From the NCBI GenBank assembly GCA_021397845.1, contig CM038039.1, positions 8,735,731 to 8,799,730 on the forward strand: a stretch of 64,000 bases of DNA, read 5' to 3'. Below the pieces are notes generated by a model that saw only the letters and a program-made list of their open reading frames with translations, did no database searches and was not told the origin of the DNA. Made by a program: the position numbers and the translations under genes. The number at the start of each line of letters is the position of its first letter. Positions within the stretch are counted from its first letter, which is position 1. Positions 35,760 to 47,656 of this stretch are shown here, one piece after another. This stretch comes from Areca catechu. Taxonomy: Eukaryota; Streptophyta; Magnoliopsida; Arecales; Arecaceae.

Positions 35760-37128
35760 ATGGCCACTAGATCAGGAACACCATATCAGCATACTCAAAC
35801 CCAACACAATCCCACCATGGATCCTAATATTGAGACTTTAATGAGATATATCATTGAACAATTTAGGCAACTCAATTCTAGTTTTGACCAGATGGACGAG
35901 AGACTAGGTAACCTTGAGGAATCCCATGCGACCCGTTCCGATTCTGAGACACCTAGACCCACTCCCCCAAGAGCCCAACGTAGGGAAGTCACACGTGACC
36001 CCAATCCTAGGTGCCAAACTCTTGATGTGAATGACCAGGAAGAAAGGATCCTTAGGAACATACGACTTGATGCACCTACCTTTGATGGAAGTTTAGATCC
36101 TAAGGTTTATACTGATTGGGAGTGTGACATGACCAGTACTTTGAATGGTATGAAATATCGAAAGAGAGAAAAACTAAATTTGCTAAGCTTAGGCTAGTCC
36201 AACAAACTAGATTGTACTGAAAAAATGTGGAACGACTGAACCAACAAAGAGGATATTTGCCCATAGTTACATGGAGAGATATGAAAATTAGACTTAGGGA
36301 AAAATACCTACCCTTGTCCTATTAACAAAAATTGTTGGATCAATAGCAAAAGTTGTCTCAAGGTAACAAATCAATGTCAAAATATATAGCCAAATTCGAT
36401 GAATTTGTTATGAGGTGTAGTGTAGTTGAGTCGGAAGCTGTTACCTCATCTAGGTATAGAGCATGCCTACATGAGGATATCCAAAGGAAATTATTCTTGA
36501 GAGAAGTTCATGATTTAGAACAAGCCTACCAGATTGCTAGGGATTGTGAGAGATTCCAGAGAAAATCCATTACCCTGCCAACCTGAGCCTAGTAGGTTTA
36601 ATGCCCCTGAAAGTAGATCTAGCACGAGCCAATTTCTAAATAGCTGACCCAATCCTACCTCCCAACCAGCTCGTAGGGATAACAAAGGTAAGGCACTTGA
36701 AGTCTAAAGAGATAGGAACTAAATTGCATAATGTTTTAGATGTCATAAAATAGGCTATTTTGCTGCTCAATGCCCTGTACGAGCCTTACATATAGGAGAG
36801 TGTGAAGAAGAGAACTCAAAAAATATTGAAGAATGTGAGGAAGAAGTTTATGAAGCTAAAAAAAAATTGGTAGAAGAATATGAATGTGATGAAGAACCCA
36901 TAGAGTCATCTGATCTACTGGGAGTAGTTAGATACATTCTAGCTCAGACCAAGAAGAATGAGGACTGGTGTAGGACTAATATCCTACAAATCTTTATTAA
37001 ATTAGGGGATAAAGTTTACAAGATTATTATAGATAGTGGAAGTTGTGTTAATGCCATATCTACAAATGCTGTTAAGAACTTAGGTTTACCTACAATACTA
37101 CATCCTAGCCCATATAAGGTATCCTGAT
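35760..37128 (+). pseudogene. gag and protease of chromovirus copy C
   Basis: ATG at 35760 opens 'MATRSGTPYQHTQ' and a frame with a coiled N-terminus ('FDQMDERLGNLEE') leading to 'IRLDAPTFDGSLDPKVYTDWE'. It stops at 36195. The gag core continues in other frames (36353-36586, 'MSKYIAKFDEFVMRCSVVE'). The zinc knuckle at about 36738 keeps its Cys residues, but the His position reads Tyr ('CFRCHKIGYFAAQC'). The retropepsin motif IIIDSGS near 37025 is intact, followed by 'LGLPT'. The SIRE-like insert enters at 37382, between protease and reverse transcriptase. Confidence 0.8.
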
Positions 37129-37376
37129 TGATGCGACATCTATTCTTGTTAAGTTACAATGCCATGTCCCAGTCCAAATTCAATCCTACCAAGAGAAAAT
37201 ATGGTGTGATGTAATTCTAATAGGGGTTAGTAGCATTATATTAGGCAGACCCTGGTTTCGACCCCACCTAAGGACAATATTAAAAGAGGGCTAGTAATTT
37301 GAGGAAAAAGGAACTAGGATTAAACCTAATCACTGCCAAGGAATTAGAGCATGAAATTATTGAAAGTTCAACAGTC

Positions 37377-37381
37377 TGGAT
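37377..37381. repeat. Target-site duplication TGGAT of the SIRE-like element
   Basis: TGGAT at 37377-37381 recurs at 49654-49658 directly outside the opposite LTR. In copy A the uninterrupted site is 'GTCTGGATTTTGACC' at about 14797. This proves insertion at one exact base. Confidence 0.95.
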
Positions 37382-38819
37382 TGTTGGGTTTGCCCTTGAT
37401 TTTGATAATTAACAAAACGTTGAGTACATATTTTGTACTAAATTTTAGTTATGGTTATGAGTTATAGGATATAGGTATCTCAAATTCTCAAAATGAAAGT
37501 ATCTTGAAGCTGAGCAAAATTCATATTTTAAGAAGTCTTCTCACCATGAAAAAGGCCTAAAAAATGTTCAATTATGGTTTACATAAATATATTTAAAGTT
37601 TGATTGAATATATTTATGCTTTTGGGAGTTTTGGCACTTATTTTGACAAATTTACAGAACCAAGTGTCAACTCACAATTGCCAAGTGTTGACACTTCAGC
37701 ATTTGGCATGCAAAAATTTTTTACTGGCATGCCAAGTATCGACATCTAGAATCAAAGTGTTAACACTTGAGACACAAGTGTTGACACCTAAAATTCAAAT
37801 ATCGATTCAAGGCTTGAGATTTTTTAAAAATACAGAACTTGCCATTTGGAGGGTTCTTGTGTCAAATGTCGACACATGAACTTCAAGTGTCGACACCTGC
37901 AGGACCAAGTGTCGATACCTGGAAACCAAGTATCGATAACTGAAGTCAAGTATCGACTCACGGGTTCTGACAGCTTCAATGGATCTATTTTCTGAGCTGT
38001 AGATTTCATCTTTTCAAGCTCCCAACGGTTAGTTTTAATCCTTCAACGGTCTCAAATTATTTTTTGGAAGTTTTTGAAGTATTTAAGCTTTACCAAACTC
38101 ATTCATGAAGCATTGAACTCCATTGAATACTCAAAAGTCAATATTCCCTCAAGAACTTTACTTCTAAAAGCCATAAAAGGAGAGATTCCCTGAAAAATCT
38201 TACAAGCCTATCATTTCATCCTTCCAAAAGTGAGCTTGAAGAAGATTTCAAAGAGAAGACAAGACAAGCATCTTCAAGAGCCTCAAAGCTTCCACATTCC
38301 ACTCTAGAAGAGAGTTTGATTGTACTTTCATATTATATCTTTATCTTTATACTTTGTTGACCTAGCTTTCAAGGATTTCTTGAAAGTAGGTTGTTGTGAT
38401 TGTTGGTGAGCCAAAGGTACAAAACTAACTAGGGTTTAATTTGTGAGCCCGAAGACAAAACAAGTTGTAAAGGTTGTTGGTAAGCCTAAGTGACAAAACC
38501 AACTAATGTTTTGACTTGTGAGCCTTGTAAAACAAGTTGGCTGTAATCTTAGAAAGATTATAGTGGATTTTCCAAGGATGGCTTAGGGAGTGGACGTAGG
38601 TGCTTGGTTTGCACCGAACCACTATAAAACTTGATGTTTGTTTATGATTGCTCTTCTTATTTTTTACTCTTTATTTTTTGTAATTAATTTACTGTTATCC
38701 GCTGCATATCATTGAGTTATTCACATTGCTCACAAATACTTTAAAGACCGGTACATAATTGCTTTAATTTTTGAAAGACCCAATTCACCCCTCCTCTTGG
38801 ACTCCATTTCTAGGCAACA
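37382..38819 (+). repeat. Left LTR of the SIRE-like element
   Basis: TATAAAA at 38623-38629 is a candidate TATA box. Between about 37660 and 37965 it holds around ten degenerate copies of an AAGTGTCGACACCT-type palindrome, many with CG changed to TG or CA. Confidence 0.9.
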
Positions 38820-38821
38820 AG

Positions 38822-38836
38822 TGGTATCAGAGCTCC
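38822..38836 (+). promoter_or_regulatory. Primer-binding site, initiator-Met type
   Basis: TGGTATCAGAGCTCC begins 2 bp after the LTR end. It is complementary in type to the 3' end of initiator-Met tRNA. Confidence 0.9.
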
Positions 38837-38877
38837 GGTACTCTACTTGTAGGTCCAACGATCTTGAGTGAAAGATC

Positions 38878-40560
38878 ATGGTAGCCCCAATTGGTATGGA
38901 TGTTGTAGAAGGTCAAGCCTCTAACCATCCCCCACTGTTTAATGGCACCAATTACATGTATTGGAAAACATGCATGCGCATTTTCATTCAAGCTCTTAAT
39001 TATAATCTTTGAAGGACTATTGTTAAGGGTCCTCATCAGCCTACTATCTTGATTAATGGCATTTCCACTCCCAAAATGGAAGATGATTAGGATGAGAATG
39101 ACATTAGGCAAATAGAGTTTAATGCAAAGACTATGAATCTATTGTTTTACGCTTTAGACCCAAGCGAATTCAATAGATCTCAAATTGTCTCTCTGCAAAA
39201 AAAATATGGGACATACTTGAAATTACCCATGAGGGTACATATCAAGTGAAAACTACTAAAGTTAACATGCTCATTCACACATATGAAATATTTAAAATAG
39301 AACCTACTGAATCTATTAGTGAAATGTATACTAGGTTCACTAATATTGTGAATGGCATGAGAAGCTTAGGAAAGATTATCTCTAATGGTGAACTTGTCAA
39401 TAAACTCCTCTGGTCTCTTTCAGCTTCTTGGGATGCTAAGGTTATTGCTATAGAAGAAGCCAAAGACATCAATACTCTTTCTCTAGAGCAACTTTTGGAC
39501 TCATTGATGACCTATGAGCTCTCCCTGAAATAAATGAATGTGGACATTGATAAGAAAAAGAAAGTGATGGCCTTCAAGTCCACCACAAAAGAAGAGTCAA
39601 GTGATGAGTCCGAAGAAGAGGATAAAGAAGATGAGATGGCTCTCATAGCTAGAAAGTTTAGGAGATTTATGAGAAAGAAGAAATATAACTTCAAGAAGAA
39701 ACCTCAAAAGGGAGAGCCTAGCAAAGAGAAGGACAAAGAGAAAGAAAAGGAGCAGCCTACATATTTTGAATGCAAGAAACCTGGCCACTTTAAGATGGAC
39801 TGCCCCTTACTCAAGAAACGTAGAAGAAGATTGAGAAAGAAAGCTATGATGGCAATCTGGAGCGACAGCAAGGATTCAAGCTCCGAAGATGAGTAGCAAG
39901 AGGTTACAAATTTCTGCTTAATGGCCAACAATGATGAGGTAATATATGAACCTGAAGAAAAATTTACTTTTGATGAATTACATGAAGCTTTTGATGAACT
40001 TGTTATTGAATTTCAAAAATTGAAGCTGAAGCATAAAGAACTAAAGAAGCAAAATTTGGATTTAGTTAAATCAAATGATAAGTTTTTAATTGAAAATGAT
40101 TGCTTACTTGAAGAAAATAAAAAGTTAAATAGTAAAATCATTTTTCTTGAAAAAGAAAAGGAAGATTTGAAAAAGAAAATTTCTTTTGCATCAACTGAAA
40201 ATATTATAAAATAAAACAAAGAGATTTTACAAGAAAACAAGAAGTACAAAGATGAACTTGAAAAATTGAAACCATTTGTTGAAAATTTACTTACAGTTTT
40301 GAAAAACTCAATATGCTTTTAAATAACCAAATAGCTATTTTTAACAAGGCTGGTTTGGGTTTCAAAATACAAAAACAACAAAAGTTTTTCAAGAATTTCT
40401 TTATGCCTACTTCATCTTCAATTACTTGTTATTCTTGTGGTGAAGTAGGACATAAATTTTATTTATGCAAAAAAAAAAATTAAGCAAAGTTAGAAATGTT
40501 TGAGTTCCAAAAGGAACCATCATCACTAACCTTAAAGGACCCAAGATGACTTGGATACCT
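38878..40560 (+). pseudogene. gag of the SIRE-like element
   Basis: ATG at 38878 opens 'APIGMDVVEGQASNHPPLFN' and 'TNYMYWKTCMRIF', the usual copia gag start. Stops follow at about 39011 and 39088, with a frameshift near 39195. The core (39246-39533) reads 'THYEIF'-type helices, here 'IHTYEIFKIEPTESISEMYT', then 'FTNIVNGMRSLGK'. A very basic segment (39534-39890) holds a first zinc knuckle, 'YFECKKPGHFKMDC', with its first Cys replaced by Tyr. After a coiled coil (39921-40214), a second knuckle, 'CYSCGEVGHKFYLC' at about 40428, keeps the full CCHC pattern. The product would form the particle, but the frame is broken at least five times. Confidence 0.85.
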
Positions 40561-40611
40561 AAAGTCTCCACTTGATTTTTTATTGTAGGTATGCCTTGCA
40601 ACTAACAAAAG

Positions 40612-42040
40612 AAGATTATGGTACCTCGACAGTGGTTGCTCAAGGCACATGACTGGAGATGTAGAGCAGTTCTCCTTACTTGAGTATTAAAGTGGTGGTA
40701 ATGTTACCTTTGGTGATAATGGGAAGGGCAAGATTGTCGGAATTGGTAAAGTGCATATCATCCCCTCTACTTATATAGATAATGTTTTATATGTTGATGG
40801 TTTAAAGCATAATTTACTCAGCATTAGCCAGTTTTGTGATAAAGATTTTAAAGTTATTTTTGAATCTTCCATGTGCATTGTTGTCTTGATGACAATGGCA
40901 TCAAGTTTATTGGTCATAGGCATAGCAATATTTATATGGTATATCTTGATGATCTACATGTTCAAAATGGGCCTAGTAGAAATTGAAGCCAAGATCAATG
41001 AAACTAGTTGGCTTTGGCATCGTAGACTACGACATGCTAGCATACATTTGCTTTCAAAACTTTGCAAAAAGGATTTGATAAAAGATTTGCCAAAACTTAG
41101 TTTTGAAAAGGATAAGATTTTTACTACTTGTCAACTTGGAAAACAAACAAAATCATCTTTTAAACCTAAAGGAGTAGTCTCTACATCTAGACCCTTAGAA
41201 TTACTTCATATGGACCTCTTTGGACTGACTAGAACATCTAGTTTTGGAGGTAAGAAGTATGGTCTAATCATTGTAGACGATTTCTCTCATTTTACATGGA
41301 TAATATTTTTAGCTCATAAAGATGAAACCTTTTCTGCATTCATTAGATTTCATAAAAGATATTCAAATGAAAAAGGTGTTTCAATTATTTCTTTAAGAAA
41401 TGATCATGGTACAGAATTTGAAAACTATGACTTTGAAAAATTTTGTAGTGAAAATGGCATTCATCATAATTTTTCTGTACCTAGGACATCTCAATAAAAT
41501 GGGGTGGTAGAAAGAAAAAATAGAACTCTTGAAGAAATGGCATGCACCATGTTTTGCGAAAATGATTTACCTAGATATTTTTAGATGAAAACCATAAACA
41601 CTGCATGTTATATTTTAAATCGTGTTTTAATCTGACCTATTTTAAAGAAAATACCTTATGAGCTTTGGAAAAGTAGGAAACCTTCAATTAAGTATTTTTG
41701 TATTTTTGGATGCCGTTGCTTCATCTTAAATAATGGCAAAAACAATCTAAGAAAATTTGATACCAAGTCAGATGAGGGTGTCTTTTTAAGCTACTCTACA
41801 TCTAGCAAGGCATACAGTGTCTTCAACAAAAGAACACTTGTTGTTGAAGAATCCATCCATGTTGTATTTAATGAGACTAACCAAAAATCTTCTAGAAAAG
41901 AAGGTATTCTTGATGATGATACAGGTATCCAAAGAAATGAAGAGTGAATAACAATGAAGAATCCACCAAGGAGTAAGATACAATCAAAATAATGAAAGAA
42001 ATCAAGTACAAGGAGGTGAAAATACATCTACACTTGATCT
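40612..42040 (+). pseudogene. Protease and integrase of the SIRE-like element
   Basis: The protease motif 'WYLDSGCSRHMTGD' is at about 40619-40660 and intact, with a stop shortly after. A long open frame 40751-41497 carries the protease end ('YVDGLKHNLLSISQFCD'), the pre-integrase zinc region ('WLWHRRLRHASIHLLSKL', 'TTCQLGKQTK') and the integrase core with 'LLHMDLFGLTRTSSFGGK' and 'LRNDHGTEFENYDFEKFC'. It stops in 'TSQ*NGVVERKN', just before the catalytic Glu. The remainder (41500-42040) is readable but broken by stops ('ARLxx' linker not clear). The catalytic D-D-E residues themselves are all visible. Confidence 0.85.
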
Positions 42041-42053
42041 TCTATCTAAAAAA

Positions 42054-43697
42054 TTGAGGTATGCTCATAGACACCCCAAAGAACTTATTATTGGTGATCC
42101 ATCAAAAGGAGTAAGTACTTGCTCATCTCTTAGAAATATATATGATTACTTAGCTTTTGTTTCTCAAGTAGAACCTAAATCTATTGAAGAAGCTAAAAAT
42201 GATTGCAATTGGATTAATGCTATGCAAGATGAACTAAATCAATTTAAAAGAAATAATGTTTAGACTTTGGTTGATAGACCTACTAATGTTTCAATAATTG
42301 GCACAAAATGGGTTTTTAGAAATAAACTTGATGAAAATTGAATAGTTACTAGAAATAAAGCTAGACTAGTTGCCAAAGGATACAATCAGGAGGAAGGGAT
42401 TGATTTTGATGAAACCTTTGCTCTTGTTGCTAGACTTGAAGTAATTAGACTATTATTGGCATTTTCATGTTTTATGGATTTTAAATTATATCAAATGGAT
42501 GTCAAAAATGCCTTTTTAAATGGTTTTATCGAAGAAGAGGTTTATGCTGAACAACCTCCCGATTTTGAAAATCATGAATTTCCAAATCATGTTTTTAAAC
42601 TTCATAAAGCTTTGTATGGTTTAAAACAAGCTCCAAGAGCTTGGTATGATAGATTGAGTTCTTTCTTGCTTAAAAATAATTCTCTAAAGGTAATGTTGAC
42701 ACTACTTTATTATTGAAAAAAAAGAATAATAATCTCTTAGTAGTACAAGTTTATGTGGATGATATCATATTCGGTGCTACTAACGAATATCTTTGTCAAA
42801 CTTTGCAAAGTTGATGCAGGGTGAGTTCTAGATGAGCATGATGGGAGAACTTAACTTCTTTCTCGGACTCCAGATAAAGCAAACAAAAGAAGGGATCTTC
42901 ATCAACCAAACCAAGTACACGAAAAAAATATTAAAAAAGTTTGGGATGGAGAATACCAAGCCATTAGGTACACCTATGAGCTCATCTTATAAGCTTGACA
43001 AAGATGAATCAGGTAAACCTATTGACCAAAAGTTATATAGAGGAATGATTGGTTCATTATTATATCCAACTGCTAGTAGGCCAGATATTATGTTTAGTGT
43101 CTGTATGTGTGCAAGATATCAGTCTGCCCCTAAAGAATCTCATCTTTTAGCTATTAAACACATACTTAGATATCTATCTAGCACTATAGATATTGGTCTT
43201 TGGTACTCTAGAGATTCATCATTTGAATTACTTGCTTATTTTGATGCTGATTTTGCTGGGTGTAAACTTGACAGAAAAAGTACTAGTAGAACTTGCCAAT
43301 TTCTTGTAGTCAATTTGATTTCATGGAATAGCAAGAAACAGAATTCAGTTGCTCTATATATGGCAAAAGCCGAATATATAGCAGCTGGAAACTGTTGTGC
43401 TCAAATTCTATGAATCAAATAACAACTCAAAGATTTTAGCATCAAACTAACTAAGACACCCATAAAATGTGACAATACTAGTGCAATCAATTTAACTAAG
43501 AATCCTGTACAACATTCAAGAAATAAACATATTGAAATAAGACATTACTTCATAAGAGATCATGTGCAAAACTCTAATGTGATGCTTGAATTTGTTGGTA
43601 CTGATGTTCAATTAGCTGATGTTTTTACCAAACCCTTGAGTGAAGAAAGGTTTTGTATGATTAGTAGAGAGTTAGGTATCATAGACCCCTTTTCTTA
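42054..43697 (+). pseudogene. Reverse transcriptase and RNase H of the SIRE-like element
   Basis: The copia reverse transcriptase begins near 42160 with 'PKSIEEAKNDCNWINAMQDE', then 'GTKWVFRNKLDEN', 'ARLVAKGYNQEEGIDFDETF', 'QMDVKNAFLNGFIEEEVY' and 'LHKALYGLKQAPRAWYDRL'. A frameshift at about 42690 precedes the catalytic box YVDDIIFG (42752-42775), which is intact. A stop and shift at about 42815 precede 'MGELNFFLGLQIKQT'. RNase H runs from 'YFDADFAGCKLDRKSTS' (about 43237) to 'VFTKPLSEERFCMI' (about 43621) with a stop at 43413. The motif 'NKHIEIRHYFIRDHVQ' is typical of this lineage. Confidence 0.9.
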
Positions 43698-43832
43698 GAA
43701 CTCTCTCAAAACTTATTCATGACCAATTCTTAGTGCTCAAATTCATATTCCTTAAGTCCTAAACTCTTCACTAGAGTCCCCCAATTTTTGAAAACTTTTA
43801 CTATTTTTTCTTGGAATTTTCTTCGCCAAGTG

Positions 43833-43917
43833 TCGAGACTTGACCTTTGGCGAAGTGTCGACACCTGACCAAGTGTCGACACTTGACAAATTCCAAGTGT
43901 CGACACTCGGACAGAAA
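43833..43917. repeat. Internal cluster of the GTGTCGACAC palindrome
   Basis: Four copies of AAGTGTCGACACYT-type units lie in ~85 bp just after pol, three of them with the perfect GTGTCGACAC core. The same unit fills part of both LTRs, but this cluster is outside the LTRs. No frame explains it. Confidence 0.85.
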
Positions 43918-44569
43918 TTCTTGTTTTCTAGGGCATCATCCAAACCTTTTATTTTGTTTATTCCTTTTTCCTCCTGTGCCTTAGTGGTCCCCTCAGCGTC
44001 CTTTGCACTCGGAATAGTGTTCTACCCTTCGTGCCCTCCAATCTTTGGTAAATCCCATATCTTTTCTTCATTTTTTTATTTGATTCACGATTTTTCACCG
44101 TTCTTCACCGGTTTTTCCCTTGATTTGGCCCCTCTCCTCATCATGAATCACTGTTTTGTCTATTGCTTTTGGGTTGTGCTCGGCCTCTTTTGCTTTTCTC
44201 TCTCTTTGGACCAATCTTTTACTGTGTTCATCCGATTCTTACCTTGATTTAGTCCATTCCTTCTCGGTTTCACTATTTTATTGTTGATTTGAACCATAAC
44301 CGGCTCCATTTGATTTCTTCCCTCTTTGGACCGATCCCTATTTGTTTTTCTTCGGATCTTCCTTGGATTGAATCGGCACCGTGCTTCTCCTTCCTCAGTT
44401 TTCTCCTTTTTGGCTCATTTTCTTGGCCGATCCCTTGCATTTTTGGCTCTCTTTTCCCCTTTTTTTTCTCTCCTCTTTTCTCTTCCATTTCCATTTTGAC
44501 CATTCCTTGTTCCATCATCTTTACTATTTCCATTCCCTCCTTTAGTAGTTGTCATGGGTCCTAGAAAGT
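43918..44569 (+). other. Pyrimidine-rich spacer between pol and the downstream ORF
   Basis: A long T/C-rich stretch (for example 44290-44540), open in several frames because of composition only. No motif recognised. Long spacers at this place are usual in SIRE-type elements. Confidence 0.55.
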
Positions 44570-45164
44570 GCTAGCATTTAAGAGAAAACCAGGTCAGGCA
44601 TCAGCAGAAAGGAGAACTAAAGCCAGGAATGACGGGAGCTAGTAGACTGAGAGTGCAGCTCCTTCTTCACCTTCAGCTGAGAGAGTGTCAGGGAAGGTGA
44701 TCGCAGCCGTCGATGAGTGGATCTGGGCTTCTTTGATAGACAGGGTTTCCGACTTGGAAAGGTCCTCGAGCCAGCGGGGTTGACCTCCTTCTGCATTATA
44801 AAGGAGAAGTTCTACCCTCACTTGATTCGAGATTTCCATGAGAGTCTGGACTGCAGCAGGATGCTATGGAGTGTCACTGTCAGAGGTATTCGCATTCCAG
44901 TTTCTGAGGAGGTCCTTAGCCGTGTCTAGGAGATCCCGTACCGTGGGATCGTTATTCCTCGTATAGAGGACCGTGTGGAGGCCTTCAGGTGAATTCTTGA
45001 GCGTGAGGATGTTCGCGATATGGCTACAGTCACTGCGAACCAGCTTTCTATGGAGATGCGCCTCCTGCACCACATTATTGCCCGGATTCTACTGCCAAAG
45101 ACCGGGAGATTTGATTTCATTACAAAGCGGGAGCTGATGATGATGGTATGTGTTGTGGCAAGAA

Positions 45165-46615
45165 GCTGACGTACTGACGTGTGATCCCTGTTAGATGCCA
45201 TGTCAGAAAATCTGCCATGATGGACACCCCATCTCGGACTCCTTTGACCGGGCCGAGCTCCCCCAGATCAACAAGGCGCCCTGTCAAAGTCGAGCTCCAT
45301 CCTCCGCCAGGTCGGCACCCGCTAGCCCGGGGCACCTAGGCCGGAGCTGAGCGACCCCCTTCGCCAGATCGAGCCCCTCTGAGGCTGAGCCCCCAGAATC
45401 AGAGTCGAGCTCAGCCCTCCTCCGCCAGGTTGAGCCCCTCTGAGGTTGAGCCCTCTGGGCTGAAGTCACGTGTCGACCTCCTCCACCGGATCGAGCCCCT
45501 CCGAGGCTGACCCCTGGACCGGAGTCGAGCTTAGCCCTCCTCCACCAGGTCGAGCCCCTCCGAGGTTGAGCCCTCTGGGCAAGAATTGAGCCTTCCTCCA
45601 CCGGGTCGAGCCCTTCCGAGGTCGAGCCCCTGAGCTGGAGTCGAGCCCAGCCTCCTCCACCAGGTCGAGCCCAGCCTCCTCCACCAGGTCGAGCCCTTTG
45701 GAGGTCGAGCCCCCTGAGTCAGAGTCGAGTCCCAGCTCTCCAGTTCGGCCACCAACTCGGACAGAACTGTCAGCCATCAAGGGGGTGAAGCCACCTCCCC
45801 GAGGCACCGACGAGCAACCTGAAGACCACAAGGAAGCACCAGTCAAGTCATAATAACTGTTCGCGACCACCACTTACACCAGGAGAGGAAGAAGCTCCTT
45901 GACCAAGGTGCCACGCTCTCCACCAACCACCTATACCACCCAAAAGGGAGAGTCAACCAGGAGATTTGAATCCCGGGGATGGCGGCCCCCCGATCGAGGC
46001 ACTGCCAGGCTTCCCGGAATGGGCGACCAGAAGAAATGTTAGAATGCACGACAGTCTCCCTTATCACGAACCACGAAAGACATCCCGTCCATGGCACGGA
46101 ACGTCGCCGCACGTGCCCGACAGTATAGACCAGGAGAGACGTCCCATCCACAGCATGGAACGCCGCCGCACGTGCTTGACAGCATGGGAGAAATCCCGAG
46201 GTAGGCGCTCAACAATCACCCGGACTTAAAAGAACCTTCGACAACTCTCGAAGGGGAGGTAACTCAAACTAAACAGCAAAGATCCAAGCAAGTAAGGGAA
46301 AGGAGGCCACACAGGAGGACCGATCCATCTCGGTCACTGACTTTACCGGCACACTTGCACCCCCACTCTGACTCTACTCACATCATCTTCACTCCTCCTA
46401 GCATGGAGTCCATCAAGAGGGGCTCGACCAGGAGGATCTATTCCCCTGGATCGTCACTGACTTGACCGTCGGAGTGCCTCTGCTGGAATTCCTGGCCTGG
46501 ATCACTAACCCTTATTTTGTAGGTCCTGAAGCGCAGGTCAATCCCGAGAGGACGAGAGGTGATCCGACGTCGACAGCAGCTACGGGCCATGATGATCTTG
46601 GTGGCAACAGTATGC
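45165..46615. mobile_element. GC-rich insert in the downstream ORF, LTR-like but unassigned
   Basis: The ORF reads well up to about 45165 and resumes at about 46620. The DNA between is GC-rich and unrelated. It contains a ~60-bp tandem repeat, 'TGTTAGATGCCATG' near its left end, an 'ACTTGACCGTCGGAGTGCC' motif at 46461 and 'TTATTTTGTAGGTCC' near its right end, similar to the ends of the E1/E2 LTRs. A solo LTR is therefore likely. CTGAC and TTGAC at the two edges could be a decayed 5-bp target duplication. Boundaries are approximate. Confidence 0.5.
45360..45730. repeat. ~60-bp GC-rich minisatellite, about six units
   Basis: 'TCGAGCCCCTCCGAGG'-type cores recur at about 45369, 45431, 45490, 45550, 45605 and 45686, each followed by CCTCCTCCACCAGG-like sequence. 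A nested 24-bp repeat occurs at 45650-45700. Long frames on the minus strand here come from the repeat and the lack of A/T-rich stops. Confidence 0.75.
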
Positions 46616-47656
46616 TTGACTCAGAGGATTGTTGTGGACCTTCCAGCTCTGATGCTCGTAAAATTGAGAGATGCCTCAACTCAGCGCTGACATTGTCTAC
46701 CTTATGGGATGGTGCTTACATGACTGTTTAGAGCTTATAGTGTTCCTTTAAAGGAAGAGATCTCCAAAGACATCCTTCACACAGACGTGTATGATGAGCG
46801 ATCTCTCCACCGCATGGGATATAGGATGGTTTTAGGTCGATGGGTGCATCGGGAGTCTGGCTAGGAGCCAGATGAAGAGGACGAGCTCCATGAGGTAGAG
46901 GCAAGGCCATCTGGGCCTTTAGATACACCTCGATCAGCACCAGCAGTAGCCAGTGAGCCAGAGCCTATCACTCCAGCACTAGCACCCGCAACTTCACCTT
47001 CTGCTGCTCCTCCTTCTACTATAGTTGGTACATCTTTTGAGGAGCTGGTTAGGCAAGAGTTTGCAGATATCTGGAGTGAGATGATCGGCTTGGAAGTCCA
47101 TACCACTCAGCTATGCATAGAGATTGAGGGTCTTAGAGCCCATACAGCTAAGCAGCATACTGAGATGCGACGGACTATGGAGGCAGGATTTGCTCGCATT
47201 GAGGATTTACTGAGATCACTCCTACCTCCAGCAGCACCTTCGGATCCACCTCCTCCTGTAGATGATGATGATCACCACCCTGATGGACATGATGACACAC
47301 TTGGTGGTGGTGACCAAGCCGATGATGGTGGCAATGACAGAGAGACAGATATTATTGATGGTGGCAGTGACAGTGATGATAGAGCAGATGATTTTGAGTT
47401 GGTCAGTCGAGAGACCCAGACTCCAGCTATTCATCCAGATGATCCTTTAGATACACCAATCTCGACTGCTCTAGTCTTTGTGACACCTACTGAGACTCTT
47501 CCTCCGCCATCCACTCGTTCTTCTAGGGTTGTACCCAGATTAGGACCATCGACCAGAATTAGGAGTCATAGTATCCTGAAGACCCCTAGAGCTCTTGTTC
47601 CTAGGTCTAGGATTACTGGTCCTATTTCCTTTGAGATCCCATCTGATAAGGAGTAG

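Larger units (their letters stand above)
44570..47656 (+). pseudogene. Downstream ORF of the SIRE-like element: Transposase_32-like domain, coiled coil, Pro/Asp-rich tail
   Basis: In the position of the SIRE 'env-like' ORF2, plus-strand pieces read 'EKFYPHLIRDFHESLDCSRM', 'SVTVRGIRIPVSEEVLSRV', 'EMRLLHHIIARILLPKTGRF' and 'DFITKRELMMMVCVVA'. After a ~1.4-kb insert they continue 'VVDLPALMLVKLRDAS' and 'CLPYGMVLT', then to 47656 with 'RMGYRMVLGRWV', a Pro/Ala/Ser-rich stretch, a helix ('LVRQEFADIWSEMIGLEVHT') and an Asp-rich, Pro-rich tail. The first part matches the plant Transposase_32-type domain (PF20167) as I remember it. It is not evidently an envelope protein: I see no signal peptide or convincing membrane span in it. 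Stops and shifts break it. The longest intact frame is 47081-47656. Confidence 0.6.

Noticed and set aside
43840..44564. Frames of 86-135 codons between pol and the downstream ORF
   Set aside because: Pyrimidine-rich spacer; open on both strands, no motif.
45284..45873. Long overlapping minus-strand frames rich in Gly, Arg and Pro
   Set aside because: They are translations of the GC-rich ~60-bp repeat in an insert. All frames stay open for the same compositional reason and none has a known motif.
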